The translations under genes were made by a program, and so were the position numbers. A DNA stretch of 64,000 nucleotides. Origin: an uncultured Bacteroidota bacterium. Its GTDB lineage: Bacteria > Bacteroidota > Bacteroidia > Flavobacteriales > Flavobacteriaceae. The DNA is taken from contig CACJRP010000001.1 of assembly GCA_902595825.1 (NCBI GenBank), positions 1 through 64,000 of the forward strand, read 5' to 3'. The stretch's first letter is position 1; each line of letters starts with the position of its first letter. Of the stretch, positions 8,986-17,109 are shown piece by piece. The notes under the pieces were generated by a model that made no database searches, had not been told where the DNA came from, and worked only from the letters and a program-made list of their open reading frames with translations.

Positions 8986-9677
8986 AAAATTATTTAGTTA
9001 TTGGAGGTTCTTCGGGAATTGGCAAAGAAATCTCAGAATTATTGTCAAACGAAAACATCGTTTTTTCAACTTCTAGAAATGAAATAAATGGATCAAATGA
9101 GAATATAAGACACATAAAATATGATGTTCTCGAGGATGAACTTGACCCTGAATTATTACCTGACCAAATTGATGGTTTCGTGTACTGCCCAGGCACAATT
9201 AACCTGAGACCATTTAGAAGTTTAAAACTAGAAACTTTTAGAAGCGACTTGGAATTAAATCTTATAGGCGCTATAAAAACATTGCAAACAATTTTACCAA
9301 AGCTTCAGCAAAGTCCTTCATCAAGTATAATCTTTTATAGCACTGTCGCTGTTAAAACTGGAATGCCTTTCCATTCCTCAGTTTCATCGTCAAAATCGGC
9401 ATTAGAGGGATTAACAAAGTCGCTAGCAGCTGAATTCGCTCCAAAAATCAGGGTCAATTGCATAGCGCCATCAATAGTTAACACCCCCCTTGCAAATAAG
9501 TTTTTGAACACTGAAGATAAAATTGAAAAAGCTGCAGCTAGACACCCTTTGAATATGATTGGGACTGCAAAAGAAATCGCTCAGCTTACTCAATATCTCC
9601 TTGATGAAAAATCAAAGTGGATTACTGGGCAAATAATTAATATTGATGGTGGTATTAGTAGTGTAAAAGTTAATTAA
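8982..9677 (+). CDS. SDR family protein lacking the catalytic tyrosine
   Basis: A 231-residue short-chain dehydrogenase/reductase. The nucleotide-binding motif GGSSGIG lies at residues 8-14 and the C-terminal KWITGQIINIDGG is classic SDR. The active-site Ser region (FYSTVAV) is present, but the YxxxK motif reads VSSSK: Lys138 is kept and the position of the catalytic Tyr is Val134. That argues against a normal oxidoreductase and for a modified or binding role. It overlaps the SRPBCC gene by 4 bp, and its stop is directly followed by the photolyase ATG. Substrate unknown. Confidence 0.82.
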   Translation: MKNYLVIGGSSGIGKEISELLSNENIVFSTSRNEINGSNENIRHIKYDVLEDELDPELLPDQIDGFVYCPGTINLRPFRSLKLETFRSDLELNLIGAIKTLQTILPKLQQSPSSSIIFYSTVAVKTGMPFHSSVSSSKSALEGLTKSLAAEFAPKIRVNCIAPSIVNTPLANKFLNTEDKIEKAAARHPLNMIGTAKEIAQLTQYLLDEKSKWITGQIINIDGGISSVKVN

Positions 9678-10976
9678 ATGCAAGAAAATTTTTCAGTTTT
9701 TTGGTTTAGAAGAGATTTAAGATTAGATGATAATCTAGGTTTAAATGCTGCTCTTTCATCAGGTTTAAAGGTAATTCCAATCTTTATTTTTGACACTGAG
9801 ATAATCAATAAACTCGAAAAAAACGATTTAAGAATAAAAATGATTCATGCGGCCTTAGGTAAATTAAACGATGCCATGTTGGGGAACAGGTGTAATGTTG
9901 GAATGTATCTTGGAAATCCTAAGGCCGTTTTTGAATCACTTTTAAAAAAATTTAAAATTAAAAGTGTTTATGCAAATCATGATTACGAGCCATATGCTAC
10001 TGAAAGAGATAAATCAATAAAATCATTTTTAGAAAAAAAAAACGTTACTTATAAATCTTTCAAAGATCAAGTTATTTTTGAAAAAGATGAAGTGGTCAAG
10101 GATGATGGTAATCCATATAAAGTATATACACCTTATTCTAGAAAATGGATTGAAAAATTAAAATCAACTGGGTTTGAAACTTGTAAATCTGAAACTAAAT
10201 TAAATTCTTTAGCTAGTTTAGAATTACCCTACCTTACATTAAAAGAAATTGGTTTTGATGAAAAAGAATTTGATATTCCATTATTTAATATTAATTCCAA
10301 AACAATTGAAAAATACGAAGAAACCAGAAACTTTCCTTACTTAAACAGTACCTCTAGAATTGGTGCTCACTTGAGATTTGGATTTGTAAGTATTAGAAAA
10401 TTAGTGGAAAAAGCACTTAAAAACTCAAACAAAACATATTTAAAAGAATTGATTTGGAGGGAGTTTTTTATGCAAATACTATGGCATTTTCCATACACTC
10501 AAGAAAAGTCCTTTAAACCTAAATATGATAGTATAAAATGGCTTAATAATGATGAGGAATTTAAAAAATGGTGTGAAGGAAATACAGGCTATCCTTTAGT
10601 CGATGCCGGCATGAGAGAATTAAATCAAACAGGATTTATGCATAATAGGGTAAGAATGCTAGTTGGAAGTTTTCTTTGTAAGCATCTATTAATTGATTGG
10701 AGATGGGGAGAAAAGTATTTTGCAAAAAAATTGTTAGACTATGAAATGTCTAGTAATGTAGGTAATTGGCAATGGGTGGCAGGATGTGGAGTAGACGCTT
10801 CTCCATATTTTAGGATTTTTAATCCAAAAGAGCAAATTAAAAAATTCGATAAAGATTTTAAATATATTAAAAAATGGGTTCCCGAATTTCAAAGTAGCTT
10901 ATATCCTAATGAAATTATTGATCATAAGTTTGCTCGCAATAGATGTTTAGAAACCTTCAAAGCTGCTGTTGCTTAA
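9678..10976 (+). CDS. phr: Class I cyclobutane pyrimidine dimer photolyase (cryptochrome/photolyase family)
   Basis: A 432-residue flavoprotein: an N-terminal alpha/beta antenna domain beginning VFWFRRDLRLDDNLGL and a C-terminal FAD domain with TGYPLVDAGMRELNQTG, MHNRVRML, DWRWGEKYFAKKLLDYE and NVGNWQWVAGCGVDASPYF. The Trp residues of the electron-transfer chain (in DWRWGEKYF and GNWQW) and the Asn typical of photolyases near FAD N5 are present, so light-driven repair of cyclobutane dimers is the best call. It begins immediately after the SDR stop and ends immediately before the DUF2256 ATG. Class I CPD rather than eukaryote-type (6-4) specificity is inferred from similarity in the FAD domain. 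Confidence 0.9.
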   Translation: MQENFSVFWFRRDLRLDDNLGLNAALSSGLKVIPIFIFDTEIINKLEKNDLRIKMIHAALGKLNDAMLGNRCNVGMYLGNPKAVFESLLKKFKIKSVYANHDYEPYATERDKSIKSFLEKKNVTYKSFKDQVIFEKDEVVKDDGNPYKVYTPYSRKWIEKLKSTGFETCKSETKLNSLASLELPYLTLKEIGFDEKEFDIPLFNINSKTIEKYEETRNFPYLNSTSRIGAHLRFGFVSIRKLVEKALKNSNKTYLKELIWREFFMQILWHFPYTQEKSFKPKYDSIKWLNNDEEFKKWCEGNTGYPLVDAGMRELNQTGFMHNRVRMLVGSFLCKHLLIDWRWGEKYFAKKLLDYEMSSNVGNWQWVAGCGVDASPYFRIFNPKEQIKKFDKDFKYIKKWVPEFQSSLYPNEIIDHKFARNRCLETFKAAVA

Positions 10977-11111
10977 ATGAATGGTGTTAAAAAAGAAAAT
11001 TTACCATCTAAAATTTGTCCAGCTTGTAAAAGACCATTTAGTTGGAGAAAAAAATGGGAAAACAACTGGAATAATGTCAAATACTGTAGTAAAAGATGTC
11101 GAGCTCGTTAG
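10977..11111 (+). CDS. DUF2256 zinc-ribbon microprotein
   Basis: A 44-residue protein too short for most gene finders, starting at the base after the photolyase stop. It contains [18 protein letters not shown] and then YCSKRCRAR, giving two CxxC/CxxxC pairs that would bind one zinc, and the R-K-K-W core of the DUF2256 family. DUF2256 genes are repeatedly found next to cryptochrome/photolyase genes; their function is unknown. Its last 16 bases overlap the start of the DASH cryptochrome gene in another frame, so their translation is probably coupled. Confidence 0.88.
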   Translation: MNGVKKENLPSKICPACKRPFSWRKKWENNWNNVKYCSKRCRAR

Positions 11112-12397
11112 GTGTTTCTCTAGTTTGGTATAGAAACGATCTTAGAATAAAAGACCATCAGGGACTTTCAAAAGCTATTGATAGCAATAGACAAGTTGTC
11201 GCTTACTTCAATTTTAATCCTAATTTATTTAAAGAATTAAATATGGGGTTTAAAAAAACAGGTATTTACAGAAGTAAATTTATGATTGAATCAGTAAATG
11301 ATTTGCAACTAGAGTTGGATAAATTGAATATTAGTTTAATAATTGACAATTGTCCAGATGGTCAAAATCTTATAAAAAAGATAAAAAAATTAAATGTCAA
11401 GGAAATTTTCATTCAAAGAGAATGGACTCGTGATGAAATCAATGAAGAAAAAGAAGTTTTAAATAAGATTGATAGTAATGTAAAAGTGAACTATTCTTTC
11501 GAACAATTTTTATATCACCCCAACGATTTGAAAAAAAAAATTGACGATATTCCCAATGTTTTCACATTATTTAGAAAAAAATGTGAAAAAGAGTTAAAAA
11601 TTAGGAGTTTGGTAGATAGTCCGCGTAGGTTGAAATCAAAGAATAGACTATCCGAGAAATACAAAATTCCAAGTTTAAATGATTTAGGTTTTAAAGAATA
11701 TAAACTTGACAAAAGAAGCGCATTCCCATTTAAAGGGGGGGGCAAAAGTGGTATAGAGAGAATCAATAATTATTTATGGGAAACAAAAAAGTTATCTGTT
11801 TATAAACATACTAGAAATGGATTGATTGGAATTGATTATAGTTCTAAGTTCTCTTCTTGGTTAGCAAACGGATGTGTATCTCCAAAAATGATTTATTGGG
11901 AAATAAAAAAATATGAAAATCAGGTAATCAAAAACCAATCCACATATTGGTTGGTATTTGAACTTATATGGAGAGACTACTTTAAGTACATATCAATGAA
12001 ATACAGAGACAAGATTTTTAGTATTGAAGGTATTTTGAACAGAAAATATAATTGGGATAAATCAAAAACCAAAGTATATAAATGGATTAACGGAAAAACA
12101 AAAGAGCCATTTGTGAATTCAAATATGTTGGAAATAAAAAATACTGGATGGATGAGTAATAGGGGAAGACAAAATGTTGCCAGTTATTTTGCAAAGGAAC
12201 TAAAATTGGATTGGAGAATCGGTGCTTCATATTTCGAATCAATGCTTATAGATTATGATGTACATAGTAATTATGGAAATTGGATGTATGTATCTGGTGT
12301 TGGAAATGATCCAAGGGACAGGAAATTCAACATTAAATGGCAGTCAGAAAAATACGATCCTAACATGAAATTTCAAAATTTGTGGCTAAATGAATGA
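11096..12397 (+). CDS. DASH-type cryptochrome
   Basis: A 433-residue member of the cryptochrome/photolyase family. The N-terminus [17 protein letters not shown], the FAD-domain segments [57 protein letters not shown] and especially [19 protein letters not shown] are diagnostic of cry-DASH. Known DASH proteins repair CPDs in single-stranded DNA and bind RNA or act as blue-light sensors. The ATG lies inside the DUF2256 gene (16-bp overlap), and the 3' end overlaps the next photolyase-family gene by 8 bp. Confidence 0.92.
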   Translation: MSSSLGVSLVWYRNDLRIKDHQGLSKAIDSNRQVVAYFNFNPNLFKELNMGFKKTGIYRSKFMIESVNDLQLELDKLNISLIIDNCPDGQNLIKKIKKLNVKEIFIQREWTRDEINEEKEVLNKIDSNVKVNYSFEQFLYHPNDLKKKIDDIPNVFTLFRKKCEKELKIRSLVDSPRRLKSKNRLSEKYKIPSLNDLGFKEYKLDKRSAFPFKGGGKSGIERINNYLWETKKLSVYKHTRNGLIGIDYSSKFSSWLANGCVSPKMIYWEIKKYENQVIKNQSTYWLVFELIWRDYFKYISMKYRDKIFSIEGILNRKYNWDKSKTKVYKWINGKTKEPFVNSNMLEIKNTGWMSNRGRQNVASYFAKELKLDWRIGASYFESMLIDYDVHSNYGNWMYVSGVGNDPRDRKFNIKWQSEKYDPNMKFQNLWLNE

Positions 12398-13886
12398 AAA
12401 TATGAACATATTATTTCCAAATCAGCTTTTTGAAAATTCTCCCTTAATGAAAAACCAAAATGAATTTATTTTGGTTGAAGAATTTCTTTTTTTCAATCAA
12501 TTTAAATTTCACAAGCAAAAAATACTTTTCCACAGGCTTACGATGAAAAATTATCAGCGTTATTTGGAGTTGCACGACAGAAAAGTAAAATATATTGAGT
12601 CAACCGAAACAGAATCTGACATAAGAAATTTACTTGAAAATCTATGTGTTAATCTCAACAAAATTGAAATAATAGATCCCGATGATTATTATATCCAAAA
12701 AAGAATTTCAAATTTTTGTAAAAAAAATAAAATCCAACTGATTGTTCATGAAAATCCAAGTTTTATAACTAAAAAATCTGAACTAAACGAGTTTTTTAAA
12801 AAAGACAAAAAAAAGTTTTTTCAAACCTCATTCTACAAATCACAAAGAAAAAAGTTTAATATTCTAATCGACAAAGAAGGAAAACCAACAGGGGGGGATT
12901 GGACATATGATGTGATGAATAGGGAAAAATATCCAAAAGACAAAAATCCGCCTAAAATAGAATTTGCAAAGGTAAATGATAAACTTTTTTCTGAATCTGT
13001 AAGTTTCATTAATACAAATTACAGTCAAAATCCTGGGTTAATCAATGTTAAATTTATTTATCCTACTGATCACAAAAGTGCAAAATTATGGTTTTTAAAG
13101 TTTCTTAAAGATAGGTTTAACGAATTTGGGCCATACGAGGATTCAATTGTTAAAGAAGAGTCTTTTTTAAATCATAGCTTACTTTCGCCACTAATTAACA
13201 GCGGATTAATCACACCTGAATTTATTGTTAAGGAGTCAATTGATTTTTATCAAAAAAATGATATAATGATTAATTCATGTGAAGGGTTTATAAGACAAAT
13301 TATTGGCTGGAGAGAGTTTATAAGGGGTATTTACTTTTGCAAAGGGGTTGAAGAAAGGACAAAAAACTTTTGGGGCTTTAAAAGAAAAATTAGTAAATCT
13401 TTTTATGATGGAAATACTGGTATAGAACCGGTTGACGACACAATAAAGAAAATTAATACTACAGCATATGCGCACCACATTGAAAGGCTTATGATAATGG
13501 GAAATTTCATGCTTTTATGTGAATTTGACCCAGACGAAGTTTATAAATGGTTTATGGAGTTATTCATTGATGCTTATGATTGGGTAATGGTTCCAAACGT
13601 TTATGGAATGAGTCAATTCGCTGATGGAGGCCTTATGTCGACAAAACCCTACATAAGCGGTAGTAACTATATACTTAAAATGAGTAATTACAAAAAAGGA
13701 AAGTGGTGTACCATTTGGGATTCACTTTTTTGGAATTTTATAGACAAAAAAAGAGAGTTTTTTGAAAAAAACCCAAGAATGAGAATTCTCGTAAGAAGCT
13801 TTGACAAAATGGATATTTTAAAAAAAACAAACTATCTAAAGTGTGCAGAAGATTACTTGTTATCAATTGATAATTCTGATAATTAA
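12390..13886 (+). CDS. Photolyase of the bacterial (6-4)/FeS-BCP (DPRP) family lacking Fe-S cluster ligands
   Basis: A 498-residue protein. Hallmarks of the deoxyribodipyrimidine photolyase-related family are ILFPNQLFENSP at the start, the AYAHHIERLMIMGNFMLL helix, DAYDWVMVPNVYGMSQFADGG, and KPYISGSNYILKMSNY near the end. Family members repair (6-4) photoproducts and hold a [4Fe-4S] cluster through four cysteines. Here the region equivalent to the DYCxxC...ACPF loop reads MSNYKKGKWCTIWDSLFW (from residue 431): the loop is shortened, the CxxC pair is missing and one Cys remains. The earlier Cys site (TDMxCV in relatives) reads NTGIEPV. So no cluster is expected. ATG at 12390 overlaps cry-DASH by 8 bp; ATG 12402 is an alternative start. 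Confidence 0.85.
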   Translation: MNENMNILFPNQLFENSPLMKNQNEFILVEEFLFFNQFKFHKQKILFHRLTMKNYQRYLELHDRKVKYIESTETESDIRNLLENLCVNLNKIEIIDPDDYYIQKRISNFCKKNKIQLIVHENPSFITKKSELNEFFKKDKKKFFQTSFYKSQRKKFNILIDKEGKPTGGDWTYDVMNREKYPKDKNPPKIEFAKVNDKLFSESVSFINTNYSQNPGLINVKFIYPTDHKSAKLWFLKFLKDRFNEFGPYEDSIVKEESFLNHSLLSPLINSGLITPEFIVKESIDFYQKNDIMINSCEGFIRQIIGWREFIRGIYFCKGVEERTKNFWGFKRKISKSFYDGNTGIEPVDDTIKKINTTAYAHHIERLMIMGNFMLLCEFDPDEVYKWFMELFIDAYDWVMVPNVYGMSQFADGGLMSTKPYISGSNYILKMSNYKKGKWCTIWDSLFWNFIDKKREFFEKNPRMRILVRSFDKMDILKKTNYLKCAEDYLLSIDNSDN

Positions 13887-13915
13887 ATTTTCATACATGC
13901 TAATTAAAATTAAAA

Positions 13916-14209
13916 ATGAAAAATAAAATCGTTTTTAGTCCCCGTGAGCTGGATAGAATCATTGAGATGGCTTGGGAAGATAGAACTTCATTTGATGTTA
14001 TTAAAAAACAATTTGGTATTCATGAGAAAGATGTAATTAAATTGATGAGAAAAGAACTGAAGGAAAAAAGTTTTAAAATGTGGAGAAAAAGAGTTCAAGG
14101 AAGGTCAACGAAGCATAGTAGTATGTCATCAGGAGACAAATTAAGATTTAAATCAAATAGTCAGAGACAAATTACTTTAAATAAAATATCAAAAAGAAAA
14201 AGAAATTAG
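13916..14209 (+). CDS. TIGR03643 family protein, partner of photolyases
   Basis: A 97-residue basic protein. The first ~60 residues (SPRELDRIIEMAWEDRTSFD, then GIHEKDVIKLMRKELK, KSFKMWRKRVQGR) fit the TIGR03643 family, and the region looks like a helix-turn-helix; the C-terminal 30 residues are Lys/Arg/Ser-rich. The family is usually encoded near cryptochromes and DUF2256 and has no known function; a DNA-binding role is plausible from the basic character and the predicted fold. It closes the seven-gene operon 29 bp after the last photolyase and converges with murA with a 1-bp gap. Confidence 0.85.
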   Translation: MKNKIVFSPRELDRIIEMAWEDRTSFDVIKKQFGIHEKDVIKLMRKELKEKSFKMWRKRVQGRSTKHSSMSSGDKLRFKSNSQRQITLNKISKRKRN

Positions 14210-14210
14210 G

Positions 14211-15524
14211 TTAGCTCTCAACCCTTTCAATTTTAGCGCCAATCTTTCTTAGTTTTTCGTCTATATTCTCGTAACCCCTATCAATTTGCTCGATGTTTTC
14301 AATTTTACTCGTTCCATCTGCCGATAAAGCGGCTATCAAAAGAGCAATTCCAGCTCTTATGTCAGGAGATGTCATAGCTGATGCTTTTAGATTTGATCTA
14401 AAGTTATGCCCGTTGACTGTTGCTCTGTGAGGGTCACAAAGTATAATTTTAGCACCCATGTCAATTAACTTGTCTACAAAGAAAAGTCTGCTCTCAAACA
14501 TTTTTTGATGAATTAAAACACTCCCATTAGCTTGAGTCGCAACTACTAAAGCTATACTTATTAAATCTGGAGAAAAACCGGGCCAGGGAGCATCAGCGAT
14601 AGTTAAAATTGAACCATCTATATAGCTTTTAATTTCATATCCATTTTTATGTTTAGGTATGAAAATGTTGTCACCTATTTTTTTTATTCTTATACCAAGT
14701 TTTTTAAAAATCATTGGTATTTGACCTAAATACTCCCAGTTTACATTCTCAATTGTAAGTTCACTTTTCGTTATCGCCGCAAGACCAATCCAACTTCCTA
14801 TCTCAATCATATCAGGCAATATTTTATGACTGGCACCATTTAATTTACTTACACCTTCAATAATTAAGAAATTTGAACCTATACCTGAGATCTTTGCTCC
14901 CATCCTATTTAATAAGTTGCATAATTGTTGAATATAAGGTTCACATGCAGCATTATAAATAGTGGTTTTTCCTTCGGCGAGAACACCTGCCATGACAATA
15001 TTTGCAGTGCCCGTAACTGAGGCTTCATCAAGTAAAATATTGGATCCTTTCAGTTTTTTTGCCTTTATATTAAAAAAACTTTCTTTTCTATCATAACTAA
15101 ATTCGGCACCTAATTTTTTAAAACTTTCAAAATGTGTATCCAATCTTCTTCTACCTATTTTATCTCCACCTGGTCTTGGTATAGACCCAAATCCGAATCT
15201 TGCTAGCAGCGGACCAACTATCATAATAGATCCCCTTATTGATTTTGCCAAATTTTTATATTTGTCTGATTTTAAAAATTCTAAGTTCAGTTCATCTGCT
15301 TTAAATGAATATTCTCCAGAATTAAGTTTACTTATTTTTACCCCAATAAACTTTAAAATTTCAACTAAACGATTTACATCAATTATATCTGGAATATTCT
15401 CAATGATGACTTCTTTAGAAGTTAAAAGTACACTGCTGATGACTTGTAATGCTTCATTTTTAGCACCTTGAGGTTTTATTTTACCTTTTAATGAATGACC
15501 TCCCTCAATAATAAATGAACTCAT
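14211..15524 (-). CDS. murA: UDP-N-acetylglucosamine 1-carboxyvinyltransferase, Asp-type active site
   Basis: A 437-residue EPSP-synthase-like enzyme making the first committed step of peptidoglycan synthesis (enolpyruvyl transfer from PEP to UDP-GlcNAc). The KPQGAKNEAL motif with the catalytic Lys is near residue 17, and the active-site loop reads PGGDKIGRRRLD. In E. coli the corresponding loop is PGGCAIGARPVD, so the Cys that fosfomycin alkylates is Asp121 here (codon at 15162-15164). The downstream AGIALLIAALSADG and ENIEQIDRGYENI fit the family. Head-to-tail with the DUF4290 gene, 6 bp apart. Confidence 0.95.
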   Translation of the reverse strand: MSSFIIEGGHSLKGKIKPQGAKNEALQVISSVLLTSKEVIIENIPDIIDVNRLVEILKFIGVKISKLNSGEYSFKADELNLEFLKSDKYKNLAKSIRGSIMIVGPLLARFGFGSIPRPGGDKIGRRRLDTHFESFKKLGAEFSYDRKESFFNIKAKKLKGSNILLDEASVTGTANIVMAGVLAEGKTTIYNAACEPYIQQLCNLLNRMGAKISGIGSNFLIIEGVSKLNGASHKILPDMIEIGSWIGLAAITKSELTIENVNWEYLGQIPMIFKKLGIRIKKIGDNIFIPKHKNGYEIKSYIDGSILTIADAPWPGFSPDLISIALVVATQANGSVLIHQKMFESRLFFVDKLIDMGAKIILCDPHRATVNGHNFRSNLKASAMTSPDIRAGIALLIAALSADGTSKIENIEQIDRGYENIDEKLRKIGAKIERVES

Positions 15525-15530
15525 TTAACT

Positions 15531-16175
15531 TTAATATCGTTTTCTATTTCGACCTTTTCTAGGTTTATTCATTAATTTACTCTTAGGCCCGTTTCCATTC
15601 TTTGATTTTAATTTCAAGAGAGTCTCTGAAGATGTAAGTGGTAAAAGTTCATCTTTAATTAACAATTTCCCTTCTGAAAGTTCTGATAAATGTTCAAAAA
15701 TAACATTATCGTCAACTGTGTCTTTATTCCAGTTTAAAAAACACTTTTTCATGTGGTTTGCAATGTTATAAATTAAGGCATCTTTCATTTCTCCGTCTTC
15801 CCAATTGATTGCGGCATCAATCATTTTTTTAAGATTACTACCATAGAATCTGTATTTAGGCGGATTGTTAGGGTAATCCATTGGTTTTGGTTTTTTAGAT
15901 AGCAATTCAGCCTCAGGTTTTTCAAAAGGACTATCAACATCTAATTTGAAATTTGACATTATAAAAAGTTGATCCCATAGTTTGTGTTGAAAATCCGAGA
16001 TATCTCGCAAATGAGGATTTAAATTTCCCATGACATCAATAATTGCTTTGGCTTTTTTATTTCTCTCATTCTTGTCTTTTATATCTATTATTTGTTTTAC
16101 CATAAGATGAATATGCCTACCATATTCAGGAATTATCAAATCAGGTCTGTCAGAGTTGTATTGAAGTGGTTCCAT
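15531..16175 (-). CDS. DUF4290 domain protein
   Basis: A 214-residue protein of the Bacteroidota-specific DUF4290 family, recognised from the N-terminal MEPLQYNSDRPDLIIPEYGR and the DVMGNLNPHLRDISDFQHKL segment. The C-terminus is Lys/Arg/Gly-rich (KLMNKPRKGRNRKRY), suggesting nucleic acid or ribosome contact, though this is speculation. No function is known. In my recollection it commonly sits directly upstream of murA in Flavobacteriia, as here (6-bp gap), so the two probably form one transcript. Confidence 0.85.
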   Translation of the reverse strand: MEPLQYNSDRPDLIIPEYGRHIHLMVKQIIDIKDKNERNKKAKAIIDVMGNLNPHLRDISDFQHKLWDQLFIMSNFKLDVDSPFEKPEAELLSKKPKPMDYPNNPPKYRFYGSNLKKMIDAAINWEDGEMKDALIYNIANHMKKCFLNWNKDTVDDNVIFEHLSELSEGKLLIKDELLPLTSSETLLKLKSKNGNGPKSKLMNKPRKGRNRKRY

Positions 16176-16207
16176 AAAAGTTTTTTAGGGTACTTAAAGA
16201 AGTAATA

Positions 16208-16215
16208 CAAAAGTA
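16208..16215 (-). promoter_or_regulatory. -7 promoter motif for DUF4290-murA
   Basis: CAAAAGTA on the plus strand is TACTTTTG on the minus strand, an exact TAnnTTTG match about 33 bases before the DUF4290 ATG. No good -33 element was seen. Confidence 0.4.
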
Positions 16216-16236
16216 ATAATTTTTATTAAAATTTAA

Positions 16237-16527
16237 TTAAAGTCTAATAAGACCTTTAAAATGACTTGTTTTTTTGTAAATTTCGATTACCTCTTCAGGA
16301 AGATCCAACTTTGTATTGATTGAGATACTCAAAAACTTCCTATTTGAAGAATATTTCCTGGAAATATTGATATCAAAATCCTCAAAAATTGAAATTAGTT
16401 CTTCGATGTAATTTGAATTGGAGGGCATTATGAATTTAAACATGTACATACCAGGCCATGAATGAGAGATTTCTAATTTTTTCAAGAATCTTTTGTAAAA
16501 ATGTTCCGAATTTTGTGAACCAGTCAT
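16237..16527 (-). CDS. DUF493 (YbeD-like) protein
   Basis: A 96-residue alpha/beta protein of the DUF493 family, showing WPGMYMFKFIMPSN, a predicted ACT/ferredoxin-like fold, and a C-terminal IEIYKKTSHFKGLI. Proteins of this type are thought to be regulatory but no target is established. Divergent from the small ATPase gene; the two starts are 33 bp apart, assuming the TTG start at 16560 for the ATPase. Confidence 0.8.
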   Translation of the reverse strand: MTGSQNSEHFYKRFLKKLEISHSWPGMYMFKFIMPSNSNYIEELISIFEDFDINISRKYSSNRKFLSISINTKLDLPEEVIEIYKKTSHFKGLIRL

Positions 16528-16559
16528 ATAAATTTATTTTTATAAAAATAATTATAAAA

Positions 16560-17102
16560 TTGATTGATACGTCTAAAATTGTAATTAGTGGTGGCCCTGG
16601 GGGCGGAAAAACAACTATTATTAATGCGTTAAAGCAATTAGGGTATTTTTGTTATGATGAAATCTCTAGAGACCTAATTGAAAAGGGCATAAAAAGCGGC
16701 AAACAAAATTTATTTGTTGAAGATCCAATTAAATTTAGCGATACTTTGTGGAAAAAAAGGGAAGAGCAATACAAAAACTCCATAATTCAGAAAAAATATG
16801 ATAAAGTATTTTTTGATAGAAGTTTAATAGATATTACGTCTTACTTAGAATTTATCGGTAAGAGAAATATAAATCTTGAAAAAAAACTTATAAATTTTAA
16901 TTATGATGTCGTTTTTTTGGTTAAACCAAATAAAAAAAATTACAGGAAAGATTCTACAAGATATGAAGATTATAATGAATCCATAAGAATTCATAATATC
17001 TTGAAAAAAAACTATCAAATCCAGTTTAAAACAATTAATGTACCATATAGAAAATTAAGTAAAAGACTTAATTTTATAATCGAAACTTGTGATAAATTAT
17101 GA
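16560..17102 (+). CDS. Small P-loop ATPase (AAA_28-like)
   Basis: About 180 residues from a TTG at 16560 (IDTSKIVISGGPGGGKTTI). The Walker A motif SGGPGGGKT begins about ten residues from this start, as is usual for the family. A longer reading frame extends to 16458 but would overlap the divergent DUF493 gene and put an odd hydrophobic leader before the P-loop, so I rejected it. A Walker-B/kinase-like segment VFFDRSLIDITSYLEF follows. The family is common in Bacteroidota between DUF493 and fmt; its substrate (nucleotide or small-molecule kinase) is unknown. It ends 7 bp before fmt. Confidence 0.75.
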   Translation: MIDTSKIVISGGPGGGKTTIINALKQLGYFCYDEISRDLIEKGIKSGKQNLFVEDPIKFSDTLWKKREEQYKNSIIQKKYDKVFFDRSLIDITSYLEFIGKRNINLEKKLINFNYDVVFLVKPNKKNYRKDSTRYEDYNESIRIHNILKKNYQIQFKTINVPYRKLSKRLNFIIETCDKL

Positions 17103-17109
17103 TAAATAA

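Noticed and set aside
11738-11745. G-run in the DASH cryptochrome gene as a possible frameshift site.
   Set aside because: The frame continues through it with conserved cryptochrome sequence on both sides, so no shift is needed.
16458-16559. N-terminal extension of the small ATPase.
   Set aside because: It lies inside the divergent DUF493 gene and its start region; the P-loop normally begins within about 15 residues of the start.
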